The notes below the pieces were generated by a model, which worked only from the letters and a program-made list of their open reading frames with translations, was not told the origin of the DNA and searched no databases. Made by a program: the position numbers and the translations under genes. A stretch of 64,000 nt of DNA from JAGVSR01 sp963708775 (GTDB taxonomy: Bacteria; Pseudomonadota; Alphaproteobacteria; Rhizobiales; Hyphomicrobiaceae): assembly GCA_963708775.1 (NCBI GenBank), contig CAVPTI010000010.1:440875-504874 (forward strand), read 5' to 3'. Positions 18,495 to 27,908 of the stretch are shown one piece after another (within the stretch, counting starts at the first letter, position 1; every line of letters starts with the position of its first letter).

Positions 18495-19370
18495 TTATTC
18501 CGCCGCCTCTCCGGGCGGGCGACCCTTGGCAGCGGCCGAAACTTCCTGCTCGTGGGCCTTCAGCTGCTCGAGCGTCGGCATCGACACGGTATTGTAGCCG
18601 CAGTCCACAAAATGAACCTCGCCCGTCACCGCGCCCGACATCGGTGAAAGCAGATAGAGCGCCGATCCGCCGACCTCATCGAGGGAGGGCGTCTTCCGAA
18701 GCGGCGAATTCTCTTTCTGATAGTTGAAAATCACGCGCGCATCGCCCACGCCCGCACCCGAAAGGGTGCGCATCGGCCCGGCCGAGATCGCGTTCACCCG
18801 GATGCCTTGCGGCCCCAAGTCCGCCGCAAGGTAGCGCACCGACGCTTCCAGCGCCGCCTTGGCGACGCCCATCACGTTATATGACGGTACCCAACGCGTC
18901 GCGCCGCCATAAGAGAGCGTGATCATGGAGCCGCCGTTCGGCATCAGGTCGGCCGCCCGCTTCGCCACTTCCGTGAACGAGAAGCACGAGATGACCATCG
19001 TGTTGGTGAAGTTCTCGCGCGTCGTGTCAGCATAGCGGCCCGACAGTTCGCGCGGATCAGAGAACGCAAGGGCATGCACGACAAAGTCGAGCCCGCCCCA
19101 TTCGGTCTGGATGCGGCTGAAAACACGGTCGACACTATCCAGGTCGAGCACGTTGCACTCTTCGATGATCTTCGATCCGAGGCTTTCCGCCAGCGGCGCC
19201 GCGCGGCGGCCGAAAGCCCCACCCTGATAGGTAAAGGCAAGCTCAGCGCCCTGCCCCGCCAGAATGCGAGAAATGCCCCACGCGATGGAGCGGTCGTTGG
19301 CGACGCCCATGATAAGGCCGCGCTTCCCCGCCATCAGGGGCTGTGGCTTGGAAAGATCGATGTCTGACAT
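18495..19370 (-). CDS. fabI: Enoyl-ACP reductase I (NADH)
   Basis: This 291-residue short-chain dehydrogenase performs the last reduction of fatty-acid elongation. FabI features are KRGLIMGVANDRSIAWGI near the N-terminus and the Y-x6-K catalytic pair in SYNVMGVAKAALEASVRYLA. It starts at ATG 19370 (MSDIDLSKPQ). The longer frame to 19445 lacks family similarity. Gene order fabA-fabB-fabI on one strand with irr divergent is the classical Hyphomicrobiales arrangement. Confidence 0.94.
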   Translation of the reverse strand: MSDIDLSKPQPLMAGKRGLIMGVANDRSIAWGISRILAGQGAELAFTYQGGAFGRRAAPLAESLGSKIIEECNVLDLDSVDRVFSRIQTEWGGLDFVVHALAFSDPRELSGRYADTTRENFTNTMVISCFSFTEVAKRAADLMPNGGSMITLSYGGATRWVPSYNVMGVAKAALEASVRYLAADLGPQGIRVNAISAGPMRTLSGAGVGDARVIFNYQKENSPLRKTPSLDEVGGSALYLLSPMSGAVTGEVHFVDCGYNTVSMPTLEQLKAHEQEVSAAAKGRPPGEAAE

Positions 19371-19520
19371 GGGGGGCCTCGTTTTGGCGCCAAGCGCGCG
19401 ACCGCGGATTTCGAACCAGCCGGCGCCTTGCTTATAGAGTTTCATTTCTGACGACCCTCGAGGCGGACTTTCGAAGTGAAAATCCCCGCCCCCGGTTGAG
19501 CCGGTCAGACAGTCGCGTAG

Positions 19521-20754
19521 TTAACCATCATGTCGGCGGAACAGGAGAGTTGCATTTGTTCCGCCAAACCCGAAGCTGTTCGACATCACACAGTTAAGCG
19601 CAATGTTGTCGATGCGTTTGCGCGCGATCGGCACATCCGCGAATGCCGGATCAATCTCTTCGATGTTCGCGCTCTCACAGACAAATCCGTTGTTCATCAT
19701 GAGCAGCGAGAAGATCGCTTCCTGCACGCCGATGGCGCCGAGCGAATGGCCCGTCAGCGCCTTCGTCGCGGAAATGTGCGGAATCTTGAGACCCGAAAAC
19801 TTCGCGGATCGCCGCGATCTCGCGCTCGTCGCCCACGGGCGTGCCCGTGCCGTGCGGGTTGATATAGTCGATCGCCGGAACACCATGGCCATCGAGGCCT
19901 TTCATCGCGAGCTTCATGCACCGCACTGCGCCTTCACCCGATGGCGCCACCATGTCGAAGCCATCCGACGTTGCACCATAACCGGCAACCTCGCCGTAAA
20001 TCTTGGCGCCGCGCGCCTTGGCGTGCTCCAGTTCCTCAAGAACCACGACACCCGCCCCGCCCGCGATCACGAAGCCATCACGGTTCTTGTCGTAGGCGCG
20101 CGAAGCTTTCTCAGGCGTGTCGTTGAAACGGGTCGACATCGCGCCCATCGCATCGAACAGGTTCGACAGCGTCCAATCGAGTTCCTCGCAGCCGCCTGCG
20201 AAAATGATGTCCTGCTTGCCCCATTGAATGAGTTCGGCGGCATTGCCGATGCAGTGCGCGCTCGTGGCACAAGCCGATGAAATCGAATAGTTGACGCCCT
20301 TGATCTGGAACGATGTGGCCAGTGCCGCGGAGGGACCCGAGCACATGGCCTTGGGAACCTCAAAAGGCCCGATTTTCTTCGGTCCGCCAGACTTGATGGT
20401 CGTTTCGGCCGCCTCAACGATCGCCCGCGTCGACGGCCCGCCCGAGCCGACGATGATCCCTGTACGTTCGTTGACGACGTCGCCGGGTTCCAGTCCGAAG
20501 TCGCGGATCGCCTGATCCATCGCGATGTAGTTCCAGGCGACGCCGGGGTTCATGAATCGCTTAGGCTTGCGCGGCACAAGGCCATCCCATTCGAGCTTCG
20601 GCTCGCCGTGGACTTGGCACTTGAAGCCGAGTTCCGCATACTTCTCGGCGCGCGAAATGCCGGACTTTGCCTCGCGCAAGTTTGCCACGACCTCCTGGGT
20701 GTTGTTCCCGATCGAGGAGACGATGCCCATTCCGGTGACGACCACGCGCCGCAT
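19521..20754 (-). pseudogene. fabB: Beta-ketoacyl-ACP synthase I, broken by a one-base frameshift
   Basis: The first part (from ATG 20754, MRRVVVTGMGIVSSIGNN) has the active-site Cys in SISSACATSAHCIG and the first histidine in INPHGTGTPVGD. After VFG the frame breaks near 19790. The correct continuation, LKIPHISATKALTGHSLGA with the second His, and the end SNSFGFGGTNATLLFRRHDG, lie in the next frame and stop at 19521. Removing one base from the region reading TTTTCGGGTCTC on the coding strand repairs it. FabB works with FabA to make unsaturated fatty acids and is normally essential in this arrangement, so a consensus error is more likely than real loss. Confidence 0.9.
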
Positions 20755-20825
20755 GCGCTCAAAGCCCTTCAATAGTTGCTAGTCTGCCTGCGCTTGTGGC
20801 GCAGGTTGAGCCTGCTGGCAACCCG

Positions 20826-21353
20826 CTAGCTTTCGCCGCCGGCCTTGAGGAGAACGCGAAGATCCTTGGCCTGGTAGATGACCTCGCCATCAGCGACGAG
20901 TTCACCGTCGGCTTCAGCAAGCTTCAGCTTTCGCGTATTGAGGACCCGCTTGATGTTCACGACGTAGGTCACGACTTGCGTCTTGGGTGTGATTTCTTTT
21001 TTGAAGTTGACCTGGCCAACTCCTGCAGCGCGACCCTGTCCGGTCAGCCCAAGCCAGCCGAGATAGAACCCTGTCAGCTGCCACAGGGCATCGAGACCCA
21101 GGCACCCGGGCATGACGGGATCGCCCTTGAAGTGGCAGTCAAAAAACCAGTTCAACCGGTCATTGCCTGCCACCGCCAGTTCGGCGACGACCTGACCTTT
21201 CCCATGTGATCCGCTGATATCGCCAATGTGCGAAATGCGGTCGAACATCAGCATGGGTGGCAGCGGCAACTGCGCGTTGCCCGGGCCGAACAGTTCACCC
21301 CGGCCGCAAGCCAGCAAATCGTCGAAATCGTAGCTCGCCTGCCGCTCTGCCAT
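20826..21353 (-). CDS. fabA: 3-hydroxydecanoyl-ACP dehydratase/isomerase
   Basis: The 175-residue protein is a complete FabA with the hot-dog fold active site FFDCHFKGDPVMPGCLGLD (catalytic His followed later by Asp). It introduces the cis double bond in anaerobic-type unsaturated fatty-acid synthesis. It is the first gene of the minus-strand fabA-fabB-fabI unit and is divergent from irr, with a 285-bp shared upstream region. Confidence 0.95.
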   Translation of the reverse strand: MAERQASYDFDDLLACGRGELFGPGNAQLPLPPMLMFDRISHIGDISGSHGKGQVVAELAVAGNDRLNWFFDCHFKGDPVMPGCLGLDALWQLTGFYLGWLGLTGQGRAAGVGQVNFKKEITPKTQVVTYVVNIKRVLNTRKLKLAEADGELVADGEVIYQAKDLRVLLKAGGES

Positions 21354-21638
21354 GTCGTGTCTGCCCCCTCACGTCCACGAGACCCTAGACGGACGTCCTG
21401 CCCGCGGGTTCTTCTTTCGGCTAATCCTCAGTCGTTCAAACGGGAAACGGGCCTTAGGTCAAGCTCAGCGGGTCGGCCGGACCCGATGCCGCGTCCAGTT
21501 GCAGGCCGAGTGCGACATCCCTATACTCACCAACAGGCATGGGTACGGTAGGCTGGGCGCGCCGGAATGGCGTGGGTTCCAAGTTCCGCCGCATCGCCGT
21601 GTATTGGTGCCAAAGTTCGAACCGAGTGACAGCAGGCT

Positions 21639-22070
21639 GTGGAAAACGAAGCCGAAATTATCGTCACCCCAATTGTCGAGCGCCTCCGGTCCGCCGGCCT
21701 GCGTCCGACCCGGCAGCGCGTGCTCCTGGCGGAACTGCTCTTTTCGAAGGGTGACCGCCACGTCTCGGCCGAAATGCTGCACGGCGAGGTCATCGGCGTT
21801 GGTGAGCAAGTGTCCTTGGCGACAGTATATAACACCTTGCACCAGTTTACGGATGCCGGCCTCCTGCGCGAACTCGCCATCGACGGTTCAAAGGCCTTTT
21901 TCGATACGAACGTCTCTAATCACAATCACTTCTTCGTCGAGGACCGCGGCGAATTGATCGACATTCACGGCGAACACATCCGCGTGGATGGACTGCCGGA
22001 GCCGCCGCCCGGCATGCGCATTTCGCACATCGATGTCGTGGTCCGCTTAGTGCCCGACAAGAAGAAGTAG
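21639..22070 (+). CDS. irr: Iron response regulator Irr (Fur superfamily)
   Basis: The 143-residue Fur-type protein has a winged helix (GLRPTRQRVLLAELLF, then VSLATVYNTLHQFTDAGLL) and a dimerisation domain with NHNHFFVEDRGELIDIH. The His-rich NHNHFF motif is the heme-responsive site of Irr in Rhizobiales. Irr represses heme and iron-using pathways when iron is low. The GTG start at 21639 (MENEAEIIV) is the only plausible start before the winged helix. Divergent placement from fabA is conserved in this order. Confidence 0.88.
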   Translation: MENEAEIIVTPIVERLRSAGLRPTRQRVLLAELLFSKGDRHVSAEMLHGEVIGVGEQVSLATVYNTLHQFTDAGLLRELAIDGSKAFFDTNVSNHNHFFVEDRGELIDIHGEHIRVDGLPEPPPGMRISHIDVVVRLVPDKKK

Positions 22071-22118
22071 ACCCTCGACTACTGGGCCGCGGCGACCATA
22101 GTCGGCGCTACTCCGCGC

Positions 22119-22718
22119 CTACTTGATAATTTCCCCGGGGTAGATGCCCCACAGCTTGCTCTGTTCGATATAGCCCCGGAACGTCTCGACCGTGACGTAG
22201 CACCAGCGGCCATCGCAGCTCTGTAGATTGGCAATTACACCGGCTTCCACCAGCGCCGTGGCCGTCGCTCGCTCGCTGTCATCGGCTTTCAGTTCGAGCT
22301 TCGGCGGCGGGGTCCCGGCCTTGATATCCCAAGGTAGCACCTGCGCGGTGCGCCGGCCCGAAAGCAGCGCCTGGTTGACCCAGCCCGTAACACCGTCCGC
22401 ATCCCGCACCTGACGCCAACTTTCGAACTCTTGCAGTACCTCGACCGGCAGACCCGCACGGCGGAACACCCACTGTGTGGGGTAGTCCTTGCCGGGACCG
22501 GCCCGCAAATTGACTTCGTCGGACTTGAGGCTGACGAAGCGCGGTATTGGCAGTCCACTCACCGAGCCTGCGCCGGCACTCGGACCATCCGTCGCTTGCG
22601 CAAGTGCTGTACCTGCGAGCCCGGCAAGCGTGATGACGGACGCAACAGCCGCAGTGCAACACAGCCGTTGCAACGGCCTGAAATACCGTGATCCCCGCCC
22701 CACGATTCTGCCTCCCAT
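22119..22718 (-). CDS. Exported bacterial SH3-domain protein
   Basis: The 199-residue protein has an N-terminal signal peptide (LCCTAAVASVITLAGLAGTALA) and two SH3-like segments: SLKSDEVNLRAGPGKDYPTQWVF at about 78-100 with GWVNQALLSGRR, and DSERATATALVEAGVIANLQSCDGRWCYV near the C-terminus. It probably binds cell-wall peptides in the periplasm. The start at ATG 22718 (MGGRIVGRG) is preferred over the longer frame to 22802. It converges with irr and is divergent from the dehydrogenase gene at 22973. Confidence 0.82.
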   Translation of the reverse strand: MGGRIVGRGSRYFRPLQRLCCTAAVASVITLAGLAGTALAQATDGPSAGAGSVSGLPIPRFVSLKSDEVNLRAGPGKDYPTQWVFRRAGLPVEVLQEFESWRQVRDADGVTGWVNQALLSGRRTAQVLPWDIKAGTPPPKLELKADDSERATATALVEAGVIANLQSCDGRWCYVTVETFRGYIEQSKLWGIYPGEIIK

Positions 22719-22972
22719 GCTGCGCTGCCGTTGACCACACCGCTGTGGCAGACGCAAGGCGGTCAATTCCTTGCCTCGGGCCCAACCCGGCCCCAAGTTC
22801 ATGACGGCCGCAGCAATTCGCCAAGCGAGCCACTTTGTTTTCCCTTCATCCTTCTGTTAGACACGGGATCGACGAGGGACCAGCGCTCTGACAGCGGCCG
22901 GCCGGCGCAATGCATGTGCCGGAGCAACCGCGGCGGCGGAACCTCGGACCCGCCCTGGCCACGGATCATTTC

Positions 22973-23971
22973 ATGCCCGCAAGCACCAAGAAGCCGATCG
23001 TCATCGTTACGCGCAAGCTGCCCGACATCGTGGAGACGCGCATGCGGGAACTGTTCGACGCGCGCCTCAATGTCGATGACCGGCCGATGTCGCACGCTGA
23101 TCTCGTCGATGCCGCCAAGATCGCTGACGTTATCGTTCCCACCGTGACGGATCGCATCGATCGCAGCGTCATCTCTCAGGCGGGCCCGCAGTTGCGGCTC
23201 ATCGCCAACTTCGGCACGGGCGTCGACAACATCGATCTCGACACCGCCCGCAACCGCGCCATCACCGTGACCAACACGCCCGGTGTCCTGACGGAAGATA
23301 CCGCCGATATGACCATGGCGCTGATCCTTGCCGTGCCGCGTCGGGTGTCGGAAGGCGCCGCCTATCTGAAGGATGCCAAATCAAGCTGGCCCGGTTGGTC
23401 TCCGACCTGGATGCTCGGCCACCGCATATTCGGCAAGCGCCTCGGGATCATCGGCATGGGCCGCATCGGCACGGCGGTCGCGCAGCGCGCCAAGGCGTTC
23501 GGCCTTCAAATCCATTACCACAACCGCAAGCGCGTCTCGCCGGCCCTCGAGCAGGAGTTGGAGGCGACGTATTGGGAAAGCCTCGACCAGATGCTGATCC
23601 GCATGGACATCGTCTCGGTCAACTGCCCGCATACGCCCGCAACCTATCATTTGCTTTCGGCGCGGCGCCTGAAGCTCTTGAAGCCGACATCCTACATCGT
23701 CAACACAGCGCGCGGCGAAGTAATCGACGAAAACGAACTTGCGCGCATGATTGAAGCCGGCTCGATCGCCGGTGCCGGCCTCGACGTGTTCGAGCATGAA
23801 CCCTCGATCAACCCGAAGCTGCTGGCATCAGACCGCGTCGTCGCTCTGCCCCACATGAGTTCGGCCACAATCGAAGGCCGCATCGAGATGGGCGAAAAGG
23901 TCATCATCAACGTGAAAGCCTTCCTCGATGGCCACGCACCGCCTGATAAGGTGCATCCTGCGATGTTCTAG
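22973..23971 (+). CDS. D-2-hydroxyacid dehydrogenase, glyoxylate/hydroxypyruvate reductase type
   Basis: The 332-residue protein has the NAD(P) motif GKRLGIIGMGRIGTAVAQRA at about 160, the Arg in NTARGEVIDENEL, the Glu region LDVFEHEPSINPKL, and the catalytic His in ALPHMSSATIEGR. It reduces glyoxylate or hydroxypyruvate. In a serine-cycle methylotroph that activity belongs to C1 assimilation (inference). The start MPASTKKPIVIVT at 22973 is preferred over the frame to 22910. A terminator follows the stop by 7 bases. Confidence 0.85.
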   Translation: MPASTKKPIVIVTRKLPDIVETRMRELFDARLNVDDRPMSHADLVDAAKIADVIVPTVTDRIDRSVISQAGPQLRLIANFGTGVDNIDLDTARNRAITVTNTPGVLTEDTADMTMALILAVPRRVSEGAAYLKDAKSSWPGWSPTWMLGHRIFGKRLGIIGMGRIGTAVAQRAKAFGLQIHYHNRKRVSPALEQELEATYWESLDQMLIRMDIVSVNCPHTPATYHLLSARRLKLLKPTSYIVNTARGEVIDENELARMIEAGSIAGAGLDVFEHEPSINPKLLASDRVVALPHMSSATIEGRIEMGEKVIINVKAFLDGHAPPDKVHPAMF

Positions 23972-23978
23972 CAAAGAG

Positions 23979-24008
23979 AAAGGCCGGTCTTGCGACCGGC
24001 CTTTCTTC
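23979..24008. terminator. Bidirectional terminator between convergent genes
   Basis: The 8-bp perfect stem GGCCGGTC/GACCGGCC has a TTGC loop and is flanked by AAA and TTTC, so it can serve both the dehydrogenase gene and the convergent hemN gene. Confidence 0.85.
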
Positions 24009-24030
24009 CTTTCCCGGCCTTCGATTGCTT

Positions 24031-25368
24031 TCAGACGCCCGCTGAAAACGTCGAATTGCCCTTGCCGAGATAGGCGTCGAAGCACGATGCGATAGCCCGC
24101 ACGAACGGCTGCCCGAGTACCGTCACGCGGAAGCCGTCGGACGTGCGCTCCACGAGCCCCTCTTCGTCCGCCGCCACCAGTTCCTCGGCTTTGTCGATCA
24201 CCGGCTTTGCGAGGTCGCCGAAAACCGATTGCAGTGACGACTTCGAAAACTCGAATTCGCACATGAGCCGCTCAATCACGCTGGCCCGCATTTTGTCGTC
24301 GTCCGACAGGAGAATGCCCCGCACCGTGGCCAGTCCGGTGTCGCTGACACGGCGCTCGTAATCTGCACGGGGCACGGCGTTCTGATAGTACCCCGTGGGC
24401 AACTGCGAAATCGACGACGCTCCGACGCCAATCAGCGCATCGGCCTTGTCTGTCGTGTAACCTTGGAAGTTCCTCTTGATTTCGCCCGAGGCCAAAGCGT
24501 CGTCGGGTTTGGCAAAGTGATCGAGCCCGACTGTCACATAACCGGCTTCGATCAAAAGGTGTTCGGCGCGCCGCGATTGCCGGTACCGCTCCATCGTGCC
24601 GGGAAGTGTCGTCTCATCGATCATGCTTTGGTGCTTGGCGCGCGACGGCAGATGCGCGTACCCAAACAGCGCGATACGGTCGGGCGCGAGACGGATCACC
24701 TCTTCGATCGTGTTCGCGACGCTCTCTTCCGTCTGATGCGGAAGTCCATAAACCAGATCGATGTTGACGCCTTTGACGCCCGCCTCGCGCATGCCGTTCA
24801 CGGCCCGCTCGGTCATCTCGACAGACTGCACGCGATTGATGGCGCTCTGAACCTGCGGATTGAAATCCTGCACGCCGACGGAAGCCCGATTGACCCCGGC
24901 CTCTGCAAAAGCCTTGATCTGATCTTGATCGAGCCAGCGCGGATCGATCTCCACCGCAAACTCAGTGTCAGCTCCAATGGCGAAGGACTTGTGCAGTGTC
25001 TCCGCCAGCCGCCGGATCTGATCCGCCGAAAGACTGTTGGGCGAGCCACCGCCCCAGTGGATGTGCCCCATCGGCCGGGCGCCCGGCACCACGGCAGCCA
25101 CCATCAGGATCTCAGTCAAGAGATGCTGGAGATATGTTTCTATAGTGTCCGTGTTGCGTGTCGCCTTGGTATTGCACCCGCAGTACCAGCAAAGCTGCGC
25201 GCAGAACGGGATGTGCACATAAAGCGAAAGGGCTTGCGACGGCGAAAGGCTGCGTAAGCCCTCACCGAAGTCCATTGGACCGACCTTAGCGGAGAAGTGC
25301 GGCGCCGTAGGATAGCTCGTGTAGCGGGGGACAGGCGCCGACATCCGCCGGACGAGTTCGGGGGTCAT
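24031..25368 (-). CDS. hemN: Oxygen-independent coproporphyrinogen III oxidase
   Basis: The 445-residue radical-SAM enzyme oxidises coproporphyrinogen III to protoporphyrinogen IX without oxygen. The iron-sulfur motif C-x3-C-x2-C is visible in YVHIPFCAQLCWYCGC at about residue 50-65, followed by HWGGGSPNSL at about 105. The length fits HemN. It lies 10 bp after the hemerythrin gene on the same strand, so both are probably transcribed from the region carrying the FNR/FixK box at 26132. This fits heme supply for microaerobic growth with the cbb3 oxidase. Confidence 0.93.
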   Translation of the reverse strand: MTPELVRRMSAPVPRYTSYPTAPHFSAKVGPMDFGEGLRSLSPSQALSLYVHIPFCAQLCWYCGCNTKATRNTDTIETYLQHLLTEILMVAAVVPGARPMGHIHWGGGSPNSLSADQIRRLAETLHKSFAIGADTEFAVEIDPRWLDQDQIKAFAEAGVNRASVGVQDFNPQVQSAINRVQSVEMTERAVNGMREAGVKGVNIDLVYGLPHQTEESVANTIEEVIRLAPDRIALFGYAHLPSRAKHQSMIDETTLPGTMERYRQSRRAEHLLIEAGYVTVGLDHFAKPDDALASGEIKRNFQGYTTDKADALIGVGASSISQLPTGYYQNAVPRADYERRVSDTGLATVRGILLSDDDKMRASVIERLMCEFEFSKSSLQSVFGDLAKPVIDKAEELVAADEEGLVERTSDGFRVTVLGQPFVRAIASCFDAYLGKGNSTFSAGV

Positions 25369-25378
25369 GAGATTTTAC

Positions 25379-26050
25379 TCAGCTTTTCATGTTGAAGGGC
25401 ACGATGTTGTCCGGAGCTTTGGAACTCGGGCATTGCTCGCAGACCGAACGCGCCGATCGCGCATTGCGTATTGCGAGAATTGATTGGTGGGAGCAGCGCG
25501 GATGATCGCTGGCCATGATCCACGCCTGCAGCGCCGACTGATCCTCAGCCGTTAGAACATGCGCGGCAACCGGCAGGACCACTCGATCTTCCCACGCAAT
25601 ATGTCGGCGTTGACTGTCAAAATAGCCTCGCATCATGTATCCAAGCATATCGGGATTGATGACGGCTCCGGCCTCCGCAGCGGTCTTCAACGCGTCGCTG
25701 AGTTCAACCAGAATCGCACCATCACGCTCATGCTCTTCCTCAAGGCAGGCCAGTGCGGCGCGCAACGGGTCGTCATCGGCAACTCGTTCCCGCAACATCG
25801 GAAACAGGGCCTCCTCCTCTAGTCGCATATGGCGCGGAACACTGCCGTCGAGTATCGACACCGCGATCAAAGCCATGGCCTTATCAAAACTGTGCGGCAA
25901 ACCGTCCGCCAGTGCTTCGAGGAGGTCACAAAGCTCGCGCTGCAAGGCATGTTCTTCGGCGATCAACCTGATCGGATCGGGCGTCCGACAGGCACGAACA
26001 GCAGCAAATCTGAGGTCTGGATTGGGCGGGCGATCGTTCGATCTAGACAT
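25379..26050 (-). CDS. Hemerythrin HHE-domain protein
   Basis: The 223-residue protein has a hemerythrin-like four-helix domain with the expected His/Glu set: EEHALQREL at about 32, PRHMRLEEEALFPML at about 76, EEEHERDGAILVEL at about 104, and RRHIAWEDRVVLPVAAHVL at about 153. Such di-iron proteins bind oxygen or respond to nitric oxide. The C-terminal 50 residues add a short Cys/His segment (HPRCSHQS, VCEQCPS) of unknown role. It is divergent from ccoN and upstream of hemN, with an FNR/FixK-type box in the shared promoter region. Confidence 0.82.
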   Translation of the reverse strand: MSRSNDRPPNPDLRFAAVRACRTPDPIRLIAEEHALQRELCDLLEALADGLPHSFDKAMALIAVSILDGSVPRHMRLEEEALFPMLRERVADDDPLRAALACLEEEHERDGAILVELSDALKTAAEAGAVINPDMLGYMMRGYFDSQRRHIAWEDRVVLPVAAHVLTAEDQSALQAWIMASDHPRCSHQSILAIRNARSARSVCEQCPSSKAPDNIVPFNMKS

Positions 26051-26131
26051 TCGTTGAACCCCGCATGGAATTGGCTGGCATTAACCGGCTGTCCGATGCG
26101 ACGATCACAACCGTTGTTGAGCAGTGCGTCA

Positions 26132-26145
26132 TTGATCCAGGTCAA
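26132..26145. promoter_or_regulatory. FNR/FixK-type binding site between hemerythrin-hemN and ccoN
   Basis: The sequence TTGATCCAGGTCAA matches the FNR/FixK palindrome TTGAT-N4-ATCAA at 9 of 10 positions. It lies 96 bp before the ccoN ATG and 82 bp before the divergent hemerythrin start, so it could activate both under low oxygen. Control of ccoN and hemN by FixK-type regulators is well known in alphaproteobacteria. Use of this exact site is inference. Confidence 0.75.
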
Positions 26146-26240
26146 CGCCGAAACACCGCACATGCGGGAATAAACTGCAGCCAGTCGTAAGCTCCGAAGA
26201 AGTGGGCTACCCGGCTCGAGCAAAGTAAGGAGGGGAAACC

Positions 26241-27893
26241 GTGTCAGCTATAGCGGCCGAAAAGCCGGCTCTCAGTAACGCGCTCGCCATGGGAAGCGCG
26301 GTCGTATTCGCAGCCCTGGGCGCGTTTTTGGCCCTGAAGGGCGTCGATCCCGTGATGAATCTGCACGGTGCCTTGCTCGCCGCAGCGAGCCTCCTGGCTC
26401 TCGCCTATATCTTCACCCATTCCGCCGACGACAGGTCCGGCTACCTTGATGGCCCGATCCGCGTAGCCACACTGGCCGCCGTCTTCTGGGGCGTGATCGG
26501 CTTCGCAGCCGGCGACTTCATCGCGTGGCAGCTTGCTTTCCCGGCGCTTAACTTCGACCTGCCCTGGACCACCTTCGGGCGCCTGAGACCGCTGCATACC
26601 TCAGCGGTCATCTTTGCGTTCGGCGGTAACGTCCTCCTGGCCACATCATTTTATGTTGTGCAGCGCACATCCCGCGCCCGCATGCCAGGCCGCTGGGCTC
26701 CCTGGTTCGTGATTTGGGGCTATCAGCTGTTCATCGTGCTCGCAGCGACCAGTTACGTTCTTGGCGCGACGCAGGGCAAGGAGTACGCCGAGCCCGAGTG
26801 GCACGTCGACCTCTGGCTCACGATCGTGTGGGTCACCTATCTGCTGGTCTTCCTCGGTACGCTCTGGAAGCGCGAGGAACCGCACATCTACGTAGCCAAC
26901 TGGTTCTATCTCGCCTTCATCGTCACCGTTGCGATGCTCCACATAGTCAACAACCTGACCGTCCCCGTGTCCTTCCTCGGCACGCAAAGCTATCCAGTGA
27001 TGGCGGGCGTCCAGGCCGCGATGACACAGTGGTGGTACGGGCACAATGCCGTCGGCTTCTTCCTCACGGCGGGCTTTCTCGGCATCATGTACTACTTCGT
27101 CCCGAAGCGCGTGGAGCGTCCGGTCTACTCCTACCGGCTCTCCATCGTGCACTTCTGGTCGCTGATCTTCCTCTACATCTGGGCCGGTCCGCACCATCTG
27201 CACTACACCGCTCTACCTGAGTGGGCGCAGACGCTGGGCATGACCTTTTCGATTATGCTTTGGATGCCCTCGTGGGGTGGCATGATCAATGGCCTCATGA
27301 CGCTTTCCGGCGCCTGGGACCGCCTCCGTACTGACCCCGTCGTGCGCCTTCTCGTTGTTTCGATCGCCTTCTACGGCATGTCGACCTTCGAGGGCCCCCT
27401 GATGTCGATCAAGGCGGTCAACTCGCTCTCTCACTACACCGACTGGACCATCGGTCACGTGCACTCCGGCGCTCTGGGATGGGTCGGCATGGTGTCCTTC
27501 GGCGCCATCTATTGCTTGGTTCCCTGGCTCTGGAAGCGTGAAGGCCTCTACTCGATCAAGCTCGTGGAATGGCACTTCTGGCTCTCCACGATCGGCATCG
27601 TTCTCTACATCACCTCGATGTGGGTCGCCGGTATCACCCAGGGCCTGATGTGGCGTGCCTATGACAACCTCGGCTTCCTCAAGTACTCGTTCATCGAAAC
27701 CGTGGAAGCGCTGCACTGGCCCTACATCATCCGAGCGGTCGGCGGACTCCTGTTCGTCATCGGCGGGTTTGTGATGGCCTACAACGTCTGGCGCACGGTG
27801 CGCGGCGATGTCCCGGTCGATCTCAAGGATCAGCCGCGCGTCGCAGCAGCCCCCGAGCTCCGTCACGGCCTCGCTGCAGTACCGGCCGAGTAA
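26241..27893 (+). CDS. ccoN: Cytochrome cbb3 oxidase subunit I
   Basis: This 550-residue polytopic heme-copper oxidase subunit holds the heme b / heme b3-CuB site. Many helices and family segments are clear: FGRLRPLHTSAVIFAFGGN, WWYGHNAVGFFLTAGFLG with the CuB-region histidine, WAGPHHLHYTALPEW, and YTDWTIGHVHSGALGW. It begins MSAIAAEKPALSN at 26241 after AAGGAGGGGAAAC. It is the first gene of ccoNOQP and lies 15 bp before ccoO. It reduces oxygen to water with high affinity. Confidence 0.96.
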   Translation: MSAIAAEKPALSNALAMGSAVVFAALGAFLALKGVDPVMNLHGALLAAASLLALAYIFTHSADDRSGYLDGPIRVATLAAVFWGVIGFAAGDFIAWQLAFPALNFDLPWTTFGRLRPLHTSAVIFAFGGNVLLATSFYVVQRTSRARMPGRWAPWFVIWGYQLFIVLAATSYVLGATQGKEYAEPEWHVDLWLTIVWVTYLLVFLGTLWKREEPHIYVANWFYLAFIVTVAMLHIVNNLTVPVSFLGTQSYPVMAGVQAAMTQWWYGHNAVGFFLTAGFLGIMYYFVPKRVERPVYSYRLSIVHFWSLIFLYIWAGPHHLHYTALPEWAQTLGMTFSIMLWMPSWGGMINGLMTLSGAWDRLRTDPVVRLLVVSIAFYGMSTFEGPLMSIKAVNSLSHYTDWTIGHVHSGALGWVGMVSFGAIYCLVPWLWKREGLYSIKLVEWHFWLSTIGIVLYITSMWVAGITQGLMWRAYDNLGFLKYSFIETVEALHWPYIIRAVGGLLFVIGGFVMAYNVWRTVRGDVPVDLKDQPRVAAAPELRHGLAAVPAE

Positions 27894-27908
27894 GAAGGAT
27901 ACCGACCC

